A DNA stretch of 64,000 bases. Source: Meiothermus sp. QL-1 (GTDB taxonomy: Bacteria; Deinococcota; Deinococci; Deinococcales; Thermaceae). The DNA lies in the NCBI RefSeq assembly GCF_003351145.1, contig NZ_QQSV01000001.1, positions 372,001-436,000 of the forward strand, in the 5' to 3' direction. Below the pieces are notes generated by a model. That model did not search any database. It worked only from the letters and a program-made list of their open reading frames with translations, and had not been told where the DNA came from. The translations under genes were made by a program, and so were the position numbers. Position 1 is the stretch's first letter. Each line of letters opens with the position of its first letter. Of the stretch, positions 26,757-35,571 are shown piece after piece.

Positions 26757-26881
26757 AATACTCCCTTCCGCTGGCTCACATGTTTGGGGGAGGGCTTTAG
26801 CCGGTTGGCATGGGGCTCAGCTAAGATTAGCTTAGCCCAACAGGGGGCCCAGGCAGGGTTATTTGACCAAATTCGGTTGCG

Positions 26882-26887
26882 TATAAT
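26882..26887 (+). promoter_or_regulatory. -10 box of the ABC exporter operon
   Basis: A perfect TATAAT ends 7 bp before ATG 26895, so the transcript should be leaderless. TTGACC at 26863-26868 is only 13 bp away, too close for a normal -35. Confidence 0.6.
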
Positions 26888-26894
26888 CACTCCC

Positions 26895-27788
26895 ATGGAG
26901 GTGGCGGCCCTCGAGGCCATCCAGCTTTCCAAGCGCTACGGGCGAAAGCCTGTTTTAGAGGGCATCAGCTTTTCGGTGCGCCCGGGCGAGGTGTACGCCC
27001 TGGCTGGGCCCAACGGCTCGGGCAAGACCACCCTAATCCGGTTGCTCACCGGGCTGGCCTTTCCCACCTCGGGGGTGGTGCGGATGCTGGGGCAGGACGT
27101 CTACAACGGAGGGTATGCGGCCCGGCGAGTCCTGGGAGCGGTGGTGGAGGCCCCGGCGGCCTTCTACCCCCACCTCACCGGGCGGCAGAACCTGGAAATG
27201 GTGGCCTTCCTCACCGGGATGCCCCGGCCCGAGGCCCGCATCCGCGAGGTATTGGCCAGGCTCGAGCTTCTGGCGGTGGCCGACCAGCCGGTGCGCACCT
27301 ACTCCTTGGGCCAGCGCCAGCGGCTGGGCCTGGCCTCGGCCATCCTGCACGAACCGAAGATCCTCATCCTGGACGAGCCCACCAGCGGCCTTGACCCCCA
27401 GGGCATTAGCAAGGTGCATGAAATTCTCGCCGAGCTAGCCTGGACGGGGGTGGCGGTCCTCCTTTCCACCCACCACCTGCGCGAGGTCTCGGCCTATGCC
27501 GACAAGGTGGGCATCCTGGGGGGAGGACGGCTTTTGGAAGAGGTTCGGCTCGGGACCAAGGGCGAGACCTACCGCCTGCGGGTGGATGACCCCCCCAGGG
27601 CTGCGGCTTTTCTCAAGACCGTGCCCGGTGTGCAAAATGTGAGCCTGCGGGATGTGAACGTTATCTTCGAGGGTTCGCCCAATGTGGCCCTGGCCGCCTT
27701 GGTGCGGGAAAACTTCCAGGTGCAGTTCCTGGAACCTGACTACTTCGACCTGTACGAGTACTACCGAGAAAGGGTGCGGCGTGCTTGA
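26895..27788 (+). CDS. ABC transporter ATP-binding protein
   Basis: 297-residue ABC-2 type ATPase. Walker A is GPNGSGKTTLIRLL, the signature YSLGQRQRLGLA and Walker B ILILDEPTSGLDPQG, with the switch His in LLSTHHLREV. A C-terminal DUF4162-like tail extends beyond residue 220. An in-frame ATG at 26784 exists, but ATG 26895 fits the TATAAT box and the standard family N-terminus (AIQLSKRYGRKPVLEGISF). Works with the following permease as an exporter of unknown substrate. Confidence 0.93.
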   Translation: MEVAALEAIQLSKRYGRKPVLEGISFSVRPGEVYALAGPNGSGKTTLIRLLTGLAFPTSGVVRMLGQDVYNGGYAARRVLGAVVEAPAAFYPHLTGRQNLEMVAFLTGMPRPEARIREVLARLELLAVADQPVRTYSLGQRQRLGLASAILHEPKILILDEPTSGLDPQGISKVHEILAELAWTGVAVLLSTHHLREVSAYADKVGILGGGRLLEEVRLGTKGETYRLRVDDPPRAAAFLKTVPGVQNVSLRDVNVIFEGSPNVALAALVRENFQVQFLEPDYFDLYEYYRERVRRA

Positions 27789-27803
27789 AGAGGGAAGGGG
27801 CCT

Positions 27804-28577
27804 GTGCTGCGGATATTAGTCTGGGAGTTTGGCAAACTTGCCCGTTTACGTTCGGTGCAGATCGGCCTGTTGGCCGCGTCGGTGCTGCCCTTTCTTTGGG
27901 CCTTCGCCCCTGGGCTTCGGGCCCAGTACAGGATCGAGCTGGTCTCGGGCTGGCAGATTCCAGCCTTCTCGCTTTTTACCGGGATGGACTTCCTCTTCCC
28001 CTTCCTCACCGCCATGGCCGCTGCCGAGGTGCTGGGGGCAGAGGTCTCCATGGGCACCCTCAAATCGGTCCTGCTCCGCCCGAGCCCAAGAAGCCGTCTG
28101 CTGGGGGCCAAGCTTTTGGTGGTGCTCGCCTACCCCTTCCTCCTGCTGGCGGTTAGCCTGGTGGGCTCGCTGCTGGCCGGCCTGCCCTTTGGGCTGGGCG
28201 GCTTCATGGGGGGGACCGGTTTGGGCCCTGGAAGCTTCGCCGGCACAGGCCAGCTTCTGACCCCAGGGGCAGCGCTTTGGGAGGTGTTGCGGGCCCACAT
28301 TTTGGCCGGGGTGGTGCTCTGGCCGCTTTCGGCCTTGGCCCTTTTGTACGCGGTGATCTTTCTCAGCACCACCTCAGCGGCGCTGGCGGCGGTTTCCACC
28401 CTGCTTTTGATGCGCCTTCTGGTGGCTTTCCCCGCCTTGCAGCCCTTTTTGCTCACCACCTACCTCGACCTTTACGTAAGGCCCGAAGCGGTTTCGTTGG
28501 GCCTGCCCTTGCTCGTGATCTACACCCTGGGCTTCTCGGCTCTGGCCCTTCTCATCTTTGAGCGCAAGGACATCTGA
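27804..28577 (+). CDS. ABC-2 type transporter permease
   Basis: 257-residue integral membrane protein with six hydrophobic segments and the ABC-2 pattern near the first cytoplasmic loop (LGAEVSMGTLKSVLLRPSPRS), where the ATPase docks. Start GTG 27804, 15 bp after the ATPase stop. Likely an exporter with the upstream gene; NatB-like or bacteriocin-type exporters are the nearest known analogues. Confidence 0.85.
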   Translation: MLRILVWEFGKLARLRSVQIGLLAASVLPFLWAFAPGLRAQYRIELVSGWQIPAFSLFTGMDFLFPFLTAMAAAEVLGAEVSMGTLKSVLLRPSPRSRLLGAKLLVVLAYPFLLLAVSLVGSLLAGLPFGLGGFMGGTGLGPGSFAGTGQLLTPGAALWEVLRAHILAGVVLWPLSALALLYAVIFLSTTSAALAAVSTLLLMRLLVAFPALQPFLLTTYLDLYVRPEAVSLGLPLLVIYTLGFSALALLIFERKDI

Positions 28578-28604
28578 GGGCTTCCAGCCGCGACCCTTTG
28601 GTCG

Positions 28605-28610
28605 TAGGCT
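28605..28610 (+). promoter_or_regulatory. -10 box of the moaC operon
   Basis: TAGGCT 6 bp before ATG 28617, leaderless geometry. Confidence 0.4.
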
Positions 28611-28616
28611 TGGGGT

Positions 28617-29108
28617 ATGGGCAAGCTAACCCATTTCCAGGATGGCAGGCCCCGCATGGTGGACGTGAGCGAGAAGCCGGCCACCCTGCGCACGGCCACC
28701 GCCGAGGCCAGCGTGCGCCTTACCCCGGAGGCGGTCGAGGCTTTGCGCGAGGGCGGGGTAGGGAAGGGCGACCCCCTGAGCGTGGCCCAGCTTGCGGGCA
28801 TTCTAGCAGCCAAAAAAACTGGGGAGCTGATTCCCCTGTGCCATCCCCTGCCCATCACCAGCGCAGACGTGGAACTTCGCTTCCTGCCAGAAGAAGCCCG
28901 GGTGCACATCACCGCCACGGTCAGGACCAAGGCCGAAACCGGGGTGGAGATGGAGGCCCTGACTGCCTGTGCGGTGGCCGCGCTCACCGTCTACGACATG
29001 CTCAAAGCGGCCAGCAAGGGCCTGGAAATCACCGAACTGCGCCTTTTGCACAAAGCAGGGGGCAAGTCGGGGGAGTGGCGGCGTGGGGCGGACCAGGGTG
29101 AAATTTGA
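28617..29108 (+). CDS. moaC: Cyclic pyranopterin monophosphate synthase MoaC
   Basis: 163-residue enzyme of molybdenum-cofactor synthesis that converts the MoaA product to cyclic pyranopterin monophosphate. Hallmarks: [31 protein letters not shown]-like segment here [15 protein letters not shown], and [20 protein letters not shown] with the catalytic Lys in DMLKAASKG. Full length. No other moa gene is adjacent; it heads a run with alkA, an unknown gene, a PHP phosphatase and polX. Confidence 0.96.
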   Translation: MGKLTHFQDGRPRMVDVSEKPATLRTATAEASVRLTPEAVEALREGGVGKGDPLSVAQLAGILAAKKTGELIPLCHPLPITSADVELRFLPEEARVHITATVRTKAETGVEMEALTACAVAALTVYDMLKAASKGLEITELRLLHKAGGKSGEWRRGADQGEI

Positions 29109-29667
29109 AGAGCCCACGATGCGGGCCCTGTCCCGCCGCTACGGCCCGGCGCCCTTCGCCCCCCATCCCTTCCCCCGGGTGCCTCCCTACCAGGCCTTGC
29201 TGCGCTCGATTGTGGGCCAGCAGCTCTCGGCGCGGGCGGCTGGGGCTATTTGGGAGCGCCTCAGGACCCGTTATGCCCCGGTGCCGGGGGTGCTGGGTGG
29301 GGTGGCCCCCGAGGAGCTGCGGGCCCTGGGCCTTTCGCAGGCCAAGGTCCGCTACGTGCAGGCCCTCTCCCGCTTCGCCGCGGCTGGGGGGCTGGAGGGT
29401 CTGGCGGCCCTGCCGGACGAGGAGGTGCTTCGCCGCCTGACCCAGCTCGAGGGGATTGGGGCCTGGACGGCGCAGATGTTCTTGATGTTCGGGCTGGGCC
29501 GCCCTGATGTTTGGCCGGTGCAGGACCTGGGTATTCGCAAGGCGGCCCAGCGGTTTTACGGGGTGGCCGGCCGGAACGGCCTCGAGGCCCTGGGCGAGCG
29601 CTTTCGCCCTTACCGCTCCCACGCAGCGTGGTATTTGTGGCGGGCTTTGGAAGGGGGTGCGGGGTGA
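29098..29667 (+). CDS. alkA: DNA-3-methyladenine glycosylase (AlkA/HhH-GPD)
   Basis: 189-residue base-excision repair glycosylase. The HhH-GPD layout is complete: [19 protein letters not shown], the helix-hairpin-helix [15 protein letters not shown], and catalytic Asp in [13 protein letters not shown]. It lacks the N-terminal TATA-like domain of E. coli AlkA, as many thermophile forms do. Start GTG 29098 overlaps moaC by 11 bp; an ATG at 29119 is an alternative that would still keep the fold. Confidence 0.9.
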   Translation: MKFEEPTMRALSRRYGPAPFAPHPFPRVPPYQALLRSIVGQQLSARAAGAIWERLRTRYAPVPGVLGGVAPEELRALGLSQAKVRYVQALSRFAAAGGLEGLAALPDEEVLRRLTQLEGIGAWTAQMFLMFGLGRPDVWPVQDLGIRKAAQRFYGVAGRNGLEALGERFRPYRSHAAWYLWRALEGGAG

Positions 29668-30242
29668 TTTTTCCCCTGATGCAGGCCCCCCCTACCGGCG
29701 AGGTGGCCCAGTTGCAGGCCCTCGAGCGCGCGGGGTTCCGGGTGGCCCCCACCTGGGTGCTGGTGGGCATAGAGGTCGAGTTCTACCAGCTTGGCAACCT
29801 GGCCGAGCAGATTCGGCGGGCCTTCCAGGGGGTGTTTGGGGCCCGGCTGGACGAGGAGCGGCTCGAGCAGGCCTGTGCCTTTGCCGAGCGGCTTTTGCGG
29901 GAGTCCTACCTGCTGCCCGAGCGAGCCGAGGCCATCCGAAAGGCCCTGCCCGAAGCCCTGCTCCTGGTGCGCTACGCAGGCGAGCCGCCCTTTGGCCTCG
30001 AGGCCGGCAGCCAGGCTGCGCTCTGGGCGCTCAAGCGGCTTTGGGCCAGCCGCTGGCAGGTGGACGCGGTGCTGGCCCGCGAACCCCAGCTTGCCCCTCC
30101 TGAAGCCCCCACCCTGGTGCAGCAGGTGGGCCCTGAGCTGACCCTAGACGCTGGGTTGGCAGAGGAAGCCGCAAGGGTGCTGGGCCGGCCGGTGCGGCTT
30201 TGGAGCAGCGGGGGCTGGGTGGTGCGGGTGGGGTGGGTGTGA
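29664..30242 (+). CDS. Unknown protein, weakly PEP-synthase-N-like
   Basis: 192 residues; no confident family. Start GTG 29664 overlaps the alkA stop by 4 bp (GTGA); an ATG at 29679 is the alternative. The opening ALERAGFRVAPTWVLVG resembles the start of the pyruvate,phosphate dikinase/PEP synthase ATP-binding domain, where a Pro follows a short hydrophobic strand. Another echo is LLVRYAGEPPFGLEAGS, like the VRSS segment of that fold. But the protein is far too short to be a functional ATP-grasp. The C-terminus is a small strand repeat (RLWSSGGWVVRVGWV). Codon use matches its neighbours, so it is a real gene. Confidence 0.62.
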   Translation: MIFPLMQAPPTGEVAQLQALERAGFRVAPTWVLVGIEVEFYQLGNLAEQIRRAFQGVFGARLDEERLEQACAFAERLLRESYLLPERAEAIRKALPEALLLVRYAGEPPFGLEAGSQAALWALKRLWASRWQVDAVLAREPQLAPPEAPTLVQQVGPELTLDAGLAEEAARVLGRPVRLWSSGGWVVRVGWV

Positions 30243-30257
30243 GAAAATCGGCAAGCG

Positions 30258-31055
30258 ATGTACGATAGCCACCTGCACACCCCCCTTTGCAAGCACGCGG
30301 TGGGCGCGCCGGCCGAGTACCTCGAGGCGGCCCGGCGAGCTGGGCTCAAGGGCCTGGTCTTCACCGACCACAGCCCCATGCCCCCCTGGTTCGACCCTGA
30401 GGTGCGCATGGAGCTGGGGGAGCTGCCCTTCTACCACGCCGCGCTCGAGCGGCTGCGGGCGGAGGCGGGCGATTTTTACGTGGGCATCGGCCTGGAAGCC
30501 GACTTCCACCCCGGCACCGAGTACTTCGTGCAGCGCCTCCGGGCCCGCTACCCCTACGACTACCTGATCGGCTCGGTGCACTACCTGGGGGCCTGGCCCT
30601 TCGACAACCCCCGCTACGCCGCCGAGTTCGAGGAGCGAGATTTGCGCCAGGTCTACCGGGCCTACTTCGCTCTGGTGGCCGAGGCGGCCAAAAGCGGTCT
30701 TTTCCACGCCATCGGCCACCTCGACCTGCCCAAGGTGCTGGGCTACCGGCCCCCGGAGGGGTACGCCGACCTGGCCGAGGAGGCTTTGCGGGTGATTGCG
30801 GAAGAGGGGCTGGCCCTGGATGTGAACACCGCGGGCTGGCGCAAGAAGGCGGCAGAGCTTTACCCGAGCCCCGAGCTTCTGGCCCGGGCCTTTGAACTGG
30901 GTATCCCGGTGGTGCTGGGCTCCGATGCCCACCGGCCAGAGGAGGTGGGCTACCGCTTTGCTGAGGCGGTGGCTTTGCTGCGCAGGGTGGGCTACCGCGA
31001 GGCGGTGGTATTTCGGGAAGGAAGGCCGCAGCGCTACTCGCTGGAGGAGCTATGA
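30258..31055 (+). CDS. hisK: PHP-family histidinol-phosphatase
   Basis: 265 residues of the PHP (polymerase and histidinol phosphatase) fold. Metal-binding motifs: DSHLHTPLCKHA, FTDHSPMP, GLEADFHPG, GSVHYLGAWP, IGHLDLPKV and LGSDAHRPEEVG. These match HisJ/HisK-type histidinol-phosphate phosphatases that finish histidinol synthesis. No other his gene is adjacent. It overlaps polX by 4 bp (ATGA), and both carry PHP domains. Confidence 0.9.
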   Translation: MYDSHLHTPLCKHAVGAPAEYLEAARRAGLKGLVFTDHSPMPPWFDPEVRMELGELPFYHAALERLRAEAGDFYVGIGLEADFHPGTEYFVQRLRARYPYDYLIGSVHYLGAWPFDNPRYAAEFEERDLRQVYRAYFALVAEAAKSGLFHAIGHLDLPKVLGYRPPEGYADLAEEALRVIAEEGLALDVNTAGWRKKAAELYPSPELLARAFELGIPVVLGSDAHRPEEVGYRFAEAVALLRRVGYREAVVFREGRPQRYSLEEL

Positions 31056-32662
31056 ACCGCAAGGAGCTGGCCGGGATGCTGGCCTACGCCGCCGACCTGA
31101 TGGAGGTCCTGGGCGAGGGGGAGTTTCGCGCCAGGGCCTACCGGGCGGCGGCCCGCAGTCTGGAGCAGGTGGAGGACGACCTTACCCGCCTGGCCGCCCA
31201 GGGATTCCGGGGGGTGAAGGGGGTGGGGCCGGGGCTGGCCCCGATGCTCAAGGCCATCGTGGAGAGCGGGGAGTTTCCCTACCTGGCGGAGCTCGAGGCC
31301 CGCGTGCCCCCCGGGGTGCTGGCGCTCTTTCGGGTGCAGGGGTTGGGCCCCAAGCGCATCCGCACACTTTGGGAAAACGGCGTGGATAGCCTGGAGGAGC
31401 TGGTGCAATGGGCCGAGGCCGGGCAGCTGCGCACCCTGCCGGGGTTCGGGGCCAAGAGCGAGGCCAGCCTTCTGGAGGCTGCCCGCTACGCCCTGCAAAG
31501 CCAGCGGCGGGTGCTCTTGCCGGTGGCGTTGGAGGCGGCCGGGCTCCTCCTTGCCGATCTGCAACAGGCTGGGCTGCGGGCCGAGCTGGCCGGCAGCGCC
31601 AGGCGGGGCCTGGAGACGGTGGGCAACCTCGACCTGGTGGCGGTGGCCTCCCCTGGGGCGGTGCGGGAAGCCCTAGGCCAGCATGCCGAGAGCCTGCAGG
31701 GTAATGTGGTGCAGGGCCGGCTGGAGGGGCTACCCCTGCGGGTCTTCTGCACTGAGGCGGCTTCTTTTGGCACCGCGCTGGTGCAGGCCACCGGGTCCCA
31801 GGCCTGGCTGGAAGCCCTGGGCCCCCTGCCGCCGGCCTGCCCCACCGAGGCGGCGGTCTTTGAAGCCCTGGGGCGGCCCTTTGTGCCCCCTTACTGGCGC
31901 GAGAAGGAGCACATCGGCCTCGACCCCCCGGCCTCTCCCCTGGAGCCCCACCAGCTCCAGGGGGTCATCCACCTGCACACCACCTACTCCGATGGCAGCG
32001 CCAGCCTGCGCCAGATGGCCGAGGCCGCCCTGGTCCAGGGGTACCGCTACATGGTGGTCTGCGACCACTCCCGAAGTGCGGCCTATGCCGGGGGGCTTTC
32101 GGTGGAGGCGGTGCTGCGGCAGTGGGCCGAGATTGACCGGCTCAACGCCGAGCTGGCGCCTTTTCGCATTCTGAAGGGCATCGAGTCGGAGATCCTGCCG
32201 GATGGTTCGCTCGACTACCCCGAGGAGATGCTGGCCCGCTTTGAGGTGGTGGTGGGCAGCCTGCACAGCGCTCTTTCCCTGGAACCGGCCGAGCAGACCG
32301 AGCGGCTTTTGCGCGCCCTGGATAACCCCTACCTGAGCATCCTGGGCCACCCTACCGGTCGGCTCTTGCTGCGCCGCAGAGGGGCTTCAGCCGACTGGGA
32401 ACGGGTGCTGGAGAGGGCTGTGAGGAACCGGAAAATCGTGGAGTTCAACTGCAACCCGGCCCGCCTCGACCTGGACTGGCGGCTTTTGCTGGCCTGGCGG
32501 GGGCACCTCAACTTCTCCTTGGGCCCCGATGCCCACAGCGTGGAGGGCCTGGCCGATATCCGCTACGGTCTGCTGTACGCCAACAAGGCCGGCCTCGCGC
32601 CCGCCCAGGTGGTCAACACCTGGCCTCCCGAGCAGCTTATAGCAGCGAAGAAGGGTCCCTGA
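31052..32662 (+). CDS. polX: PolX/PHP protein with altered polymerase site
   Basis: 536 residues. Order: helical 8-kDa-like domain with HhH (about 1-130; GVKGVGPGLAPMLKAI), pol beta-like palm (about 140-290), and C-terminal PHP exonuclease (about 308-536). The PHP motifs are intact: IHLHTTYSDG, VCDHSRSAA, GIESEILPDG, GSLHSALS, GHPTGRL and GPDAHSVEG. In the palm, GSARRGLETVGNLDLV has Asn192 where family members carry the first catalytic Asp; Asp194 is kept. The third Asp, normally in VDLRVV, is Pro228 (GLPLRVF). The usual GSKAHN is GSQAWL. Polymerase activity is therefore doubtful, nuclease activity expected. Confidence 0.88.
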   Translation: MNRKELAGMLAYAADLMEVLGEGEFRARAYRAAARSLEQVEDDLTRLAAQGFRGVKGVGPGLAPMLKAIVESGEFPYLAELEARVPPGVLALFRVQGLGPKRIRTLWENGVDSLEELVQWAEAGQLRTLPGFGAKSEASLLEAARYALQSQRRVLLPVALEAAGLLLADLQQAGLRAELAGSARRGLETVGNLDLVAVASPGAVREALGQHAESLQGNVVQGRLEGLPLRVFCTEAASFGTALVQATGSQAWLEALGPLPPACPTEAAVFEALGRPFVPPYWREKEHIGLDPPASPLEPHQLQGVIHLHTTYSDGSASLRQMAEAALVQGYRYMVVCDHSRSAAYAGGLSVEAVLRQWAEIDRLNAELAPFRILKGIESEILPDGSLDYPEEMLARFEVVVGSLHSALSLEPAEQTERLLRALDNPYLSILGHPTGRLLLRRRGASADWERVLERAVRNRKIVEFNCNPARLDLDWRLLLAWRGHLNFSLGPDAHSVEGLADIRYGLLYANKAGLAPAQVVNTWPPEQLIAAKKGP

Positions 32663-32663
32663 G

Positions 32664-33095
32664 CTACGCCCCTGCCTCTTTCAGGAGCTCGGCCTCGCGC
32701 GCAAGGTAGGCCCTGAGCACGTCGGAAACGGTCACGATGCCCACCAGTTGCCCCTCTCGCACCACCGGGAGGCCCCCCACTTTGTGCTCCAGCATCAGCT
32801 TGGCTGCGGCCTGCAGGGGCAGATTCTCGCCAATGGTGATGGGATCTGGGGTCATGATCTCGCCCACCTTGAGCTGGGCGATCAGGTAGTGAAGCTCCCA
32901 GATGGAAAGCGAGCTGGCGTCGGAAGGCATGGCCTCTTTCAGGTCGCGGTCGGTCACGATGCCCACCAGCCGCCCATCCTTCACCACCGGCAGCCGGCGG
33001 AAGCCTCCCTTCTTCATAAGCTGGGCTGCCTCGGGCACGCTCGCCTCCGGCGTGACCACCTGGGGGTTGGGGGTCATGAAGTCCTTGACCAGCAT
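32664..33095 (-). CDS. Tandem CBS-domain protein
   Basis: 143 residues made of two CBS motifs (VKDFMTPNPQVVTPEAS to GIVTDRDLKEAM; VGEIMTPDPITIGENLP to GIVTVSDVLRAY). CBS pairs bind adenosyl nucleotides and act as energy sensors or regulators; partner unknown. ATG 33095 is preferred over GTG 33104 because TGAGGTGG on the minus strand precedes it at the right distance. Confidence 0.88.
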   Translation of the reverse strand: MLVKDFMTPNPQVVTPEASVPEAAQLMKKGGFRRLPVVKDGRLVGIVTDRDLKEAMPSDASSLSIWELHYLIAQLKVGEIMTPDPITIGENLPLQAAAKLMLEHKVGGLPVVREGQLVGIVTVSDVLRAYLAREAELLKEAGA

Positions 33096-33150
33096 GGGAA
33101 CCACCTCACCCCCAGGCTACCTCTGGGGGTGGGGGGCAGATGTCTCGGGT

Positions 33151-33480
33151 CTAGAAGACCCGGGCGCCCAGCGGCACCTCGCGCTCCGCTGAGAGCAACA
33201 CCACCCGCCCTTCGGCGTCGGGCAGGCCCAGCACCAGCACTTCGGAGGCGAACCCTGCGATGTTGCGGGTGCCTAGGTTGGTCGCGCAGATTACCAGCCG
33301 GCCCACCAGCGCCTCCGGGGTGTAGAGGTCGGTGATCTGGGCGCTGCTTTGCTTGATGCCAAAGGGGCCCAGGTCAATCCAGAGCTTGTAAGCCGGTCTG
33401 CGGGCCTGTTCGTGGGGGAGGGCTTTTTGAATACGGCCGACGCGCAGCTCGAGGAGCTGGAAGGCTTCGTAGGGCGTCAT
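33151..33480 (-). CDS. csaA: CsaA-like tRNA-binding domain protein
   Basis: 109 residues forming one EMAP/Trbp111-type OB fold: LLELRVGRIQKALPHEQARRPAY, KLWIDLGPFGIKQSSAQITDLY, and VICATNLGTRNIAGFASEVLVLG. CsaA is a dimeric export-related chaperone with a tRNA-binding fold. ATG 33480 gives the family N-terminus TPYEAFQLLE; upstream codons are not conserved. Divergent from the gene at 33549. Confidence 0.9.
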   Translation of the reverse strand: MTPYEAFQLLELRVGRIQKALPHEQARRPAYKLWIDLGPFGIKQSSAQITDLYTPEALVGRLVICATNLGTRNIAGFASEVLVLGLPDAEGRVVLLSAEREVPLGARVF

Positions 33481-33548
33481 GGGGAAAGTTTCTGCCTTCT
33501 GCCGCTCGCAGTCAACCACAGGGGGGCGGGGCTATACTCTAAGAAGGT

Positions 33549-33860
33549 ATGCAACGCTTGTTGGACCAGGCGGCCTTGCTCATCCAGCAGGCCGGCGAGC
33601 GTCCCCCGCAGCAGGCGCTTGTATCGCTGCAGGACTCGCTGGGCCTTTTAGAGGCGGTGCGCCCCTCCAAGGAGCGCGACGGGATGATGGCCCTGGCCTA
33701 TCTGCGTTTGGCCCAGGTTCAGTTGGAGCTGGGCAGGCCCCAGGAGGCCGAGCGGGCCTTCATGCTGGGCTACAGCTACGCCCGCACCTCGAGGGAAGCA
33801 CGGGTGCGTCGTTTGGCGGAGCGGCTTAGCCCGATGTTCGCAGGAGAGGCCCAGGGATAA
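33549..33860 (+). CDS. Small TPR-like helical protein
   Basis: 103 residues, all helical, not recognised. Contains a TPR-like pair (LAYLRLAQVQLELGRPQEAERAF then MLGYSYARTSREARVRRLAERL). Start ATG 33549 has AAGAAGG directly before it and a TATACT at 33533-33538. Probably a small adaptor protein; its neighbours give no hint. Confidence 0.6.
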   Translation: MQRLLDQAALLIQQAGERPPQQALVSLQDSLGLLEAVRPSKERDGMMALAYLRLAQVQLELGRPQEAERAFMLGYSYARTSREARVRRLAERLSPMFAGEAQG

Positions 33861-33889
33861 ATGTCCCTCGGGCAGAGGCCATACTTTGC

Positions 33890-34345
33890 ATGGAGGCAAC
33901 GACTGCAATGGGAGAATTGCTAGGAGATCTGGCCGCCGCCTTCATCGGCCTTTCGGGGGTGGCGGTGATTGTGGGCGTCGTTCTTATCCGGCGTGGCGAC
34001 CGGGTCTGGCACCCCCGGGTTATGCTGGTGGCCACCGCTTTTGCCGCGCTCTTTTTGGTCTTCTACCTGCTCAAGTGGGGTCTTTACGGCACCACCCGCT
34101 ACGCCGGCCCGGAGGAGTGGCGGACAGCCTACTACGCCCTGCTTATCAGCCACACCGTCCTGGCTGCCCTGAACGGCCCCATGGTTTTGTGGCTCCTCTA
34201 CAACGCCTTCAAGCGGCGTTTCGCGGTGCATAGGGCCTGGGCCCGCTGGACCGTGCCGGTCTGGCTGTATGTGGCGGTCACGGGTTGGGTGATCGATATC
34301 GTGCTCAAGCGCTACGGGGAGCCGGCAGGGGGCATCGGCTTCTGA
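33890..34345 (+). CDS. DUF420 family membrane protein
   Basis: 151 residues with four hydrophobic helices and the DUF420 (YozB/CtaM-like) pattern: an early helix, conserved His in WHPRVMLVATAFAALFLVFYLLK, a second conserved His in YYALLISHTVLA, and a third near the end (FAVHRAWARWT). CtaM-type members help heme-copper oxidase assembly, but none of those genes is adjacent. Ends in front of a strong bidirectional terminator. Confidence 0.83.
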   Translation: MEATTAMGELLGDLAAAFIGLSGVAVIVGVVLIRRGDRVWHPRVMLVATAFAALFLVFYLLKWGLYGTTRYAGPEEWRTAYYALLISHTVLAALNGPMVLWLLYNAFKRRFAVHRAWARWTVPVWLYVAVTGWVIDIVLKRYGEPAGGIGF

Positions 34346-34348
34346 ACC

Positions 34349-34376
34349 GAGGACCCGGCCCTAAGGCCGGGTCCTC
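34349..34376. terminator. Bidirectional terminator between DUF420 and citrate synthase genes
   Basis: Perfect 12-bp stem GAGGACCCGGCC/GGCCGGGTCCTC with a CTAA loop, placed between convergent genes. Only a short pyrimidine tract (TCCTCTTCT) follows on the plus strand; the minus strand has no U-run. Confidence 0.65.
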
Positions 34377-34381
34377 CTCTT

Positions 34382-35524
34382 CTAGCGCTTGGCCAGGGGA
34401 ACGTAGGGCAGGTCGAGCTTGCCGGTGTACTGGGAGTCGGGGCGCAACAGGCGGTTGTCGGTTCGGGTGTATTCCAGAATGTGGGCGCACCAGCCCGAGA
34501 TGCGGGCCACCGCGAAGATGGGGGTAAAGAACTCCAGGGGATAGCCCAGGTCGGAGTAGACCACTCCGGAGTAGAAGTCCACGTTGGGGTAGATGCCCTT
34601 GGGGTTGTAGATGGCCCCTGCCTGACGCTCGAGCTCTTTCAGGATGGCGTACTCCTTGCTGTGCCCGTGCTTCTCGGCCACCATGCGGGCGTACTTGTCT
34701 AGTACCCCGGCCCGGGGGTCGTAGGACTTGTACACCCGGTGGCCCATCCCCATCACCCGGCCCCGCTTGGCCTGGAGCTGGGCCAGCCAGCTCGAGACGT
34801 TCTCGGGGGCGCCAATCTCGGCAATCATCCGCATCACCGCTTCGTTGGCCCCGCCGTGGCGCGGCCCTTTGAGGGCCCCCACCGCGGCCACAATGGCGCT
34901 GTAGATGTCGGCCTGGGTGGAATAGGTGGCAATCGCGGTAAAGGTGGAAGCGTTGAAGCCGTGCTCAGCCTGCAGGATCAGGGCCACGTCCATCAGCTTG
35001 GTTTCTTCCTTGCTGGGCACCCGACCGTTGGACATGTAGAGGAAGTTGGCCGCGTGGGAGAGGTTCTTACGCGGGGCTAGGATTTTCTGTCCCTCGCGGT
35101 GGCGCTTGGTGGCCGCTACGATGGTGGCGAACTTGGCGATGAGGGAGATGGACTTCTCGTAAAGGGCTTCGGGCGAGACGTCGGCCTCGGTCTCGTCCGC
35201 CATGCCCAGCTCGCTCACCGCGGTGCGCAGCATGGACATGGGGTGGGCGTTTTTGGGGAACTGCTTGATCTGCTTGATGATAGATGGCGGCAAGGCCCGC
35301 TGGGCGGCCAGCTTGGCGCTGAAGGCCTTGAGCTCGGCCTTGGTGGGTAGTCGCCCGTGCAAAAGTAGGTAGGTGACCTCCTCAAAGGTGGAGTGCTCGG
35401 CCAGGTCCTGGATTTTGTACCCGGCGTAGTAGAGCCGGCCCTGCTCCCCATCGATAAAGCACAGGCTGCTTTCGGTGAAGATGACGTCTTCCAGTCCTCT
35501 TGCAATCGTTGCGGTCGCTGCCAT
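34382..35524 (-). CDS. gltA: Citrate synthase
   Basis: 380-residue citrate synthase condensing oxaloacetate with acetyl-CoA in the TCA cycle. Catalytic motifs: first His in [13 protein letters not shown], second in [13 protein letters not shown], Asp in [12 protein letters not shown], and arginines including one in [14 protein letters not shown]. Short (type I dimer) form typical of thermophiles. A second, diverged paralogue sits at 46098 with the methylcitrate genes; this one is probably the TCA-cycle enzyme. Last of a minus-strand run (oxidoreductase, MTHFS, MoeB). Confidence 0.93.
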   Translation of the reverse strand: MAATATIARGLEDVIFTESSLCFIDGEQGRLYYAGYKIQDLAEHSTFEEVTYLLLHGRLPTKAELKAFSAKLAAQRALPPSIIKQIKQFPKNAHPMSMLRTAVSELGMADETEADVSPEALYEKSISLIAKFATIVAATKRHREGQKILAPRKNLSHAANFLYMSNGRVPSKEETKLMDVALILQAEHGFNASTFTAIATYSTQADIYSAIVAAVGALKGPRHGGANEAVMRMIAEIGAPENVSSWLAQLQAKRGRVMGMGHRVYKSYDPRAGVLDKYARMVAEKHGHSKEYAILKELERQAGAIYNPKGIYPNVDFYSGVVYSDLGYPLEFFTPIFAVARISGWCAHILEYTRTDNRLLRPDSQYTGKLDLPYVPLAKR

Positions 35525-35571
35525 GGCTTCTCCCTACTGAGGCTACACCTCTGTGTACCCTAACGGGATTT

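Noticed and set aside
26863-26868. TTGACC as the -35 of the ABC exporter promoter
   Set aside because: Only 13 bp separate it from TATAAT; too short for normal sigma-A recognition.
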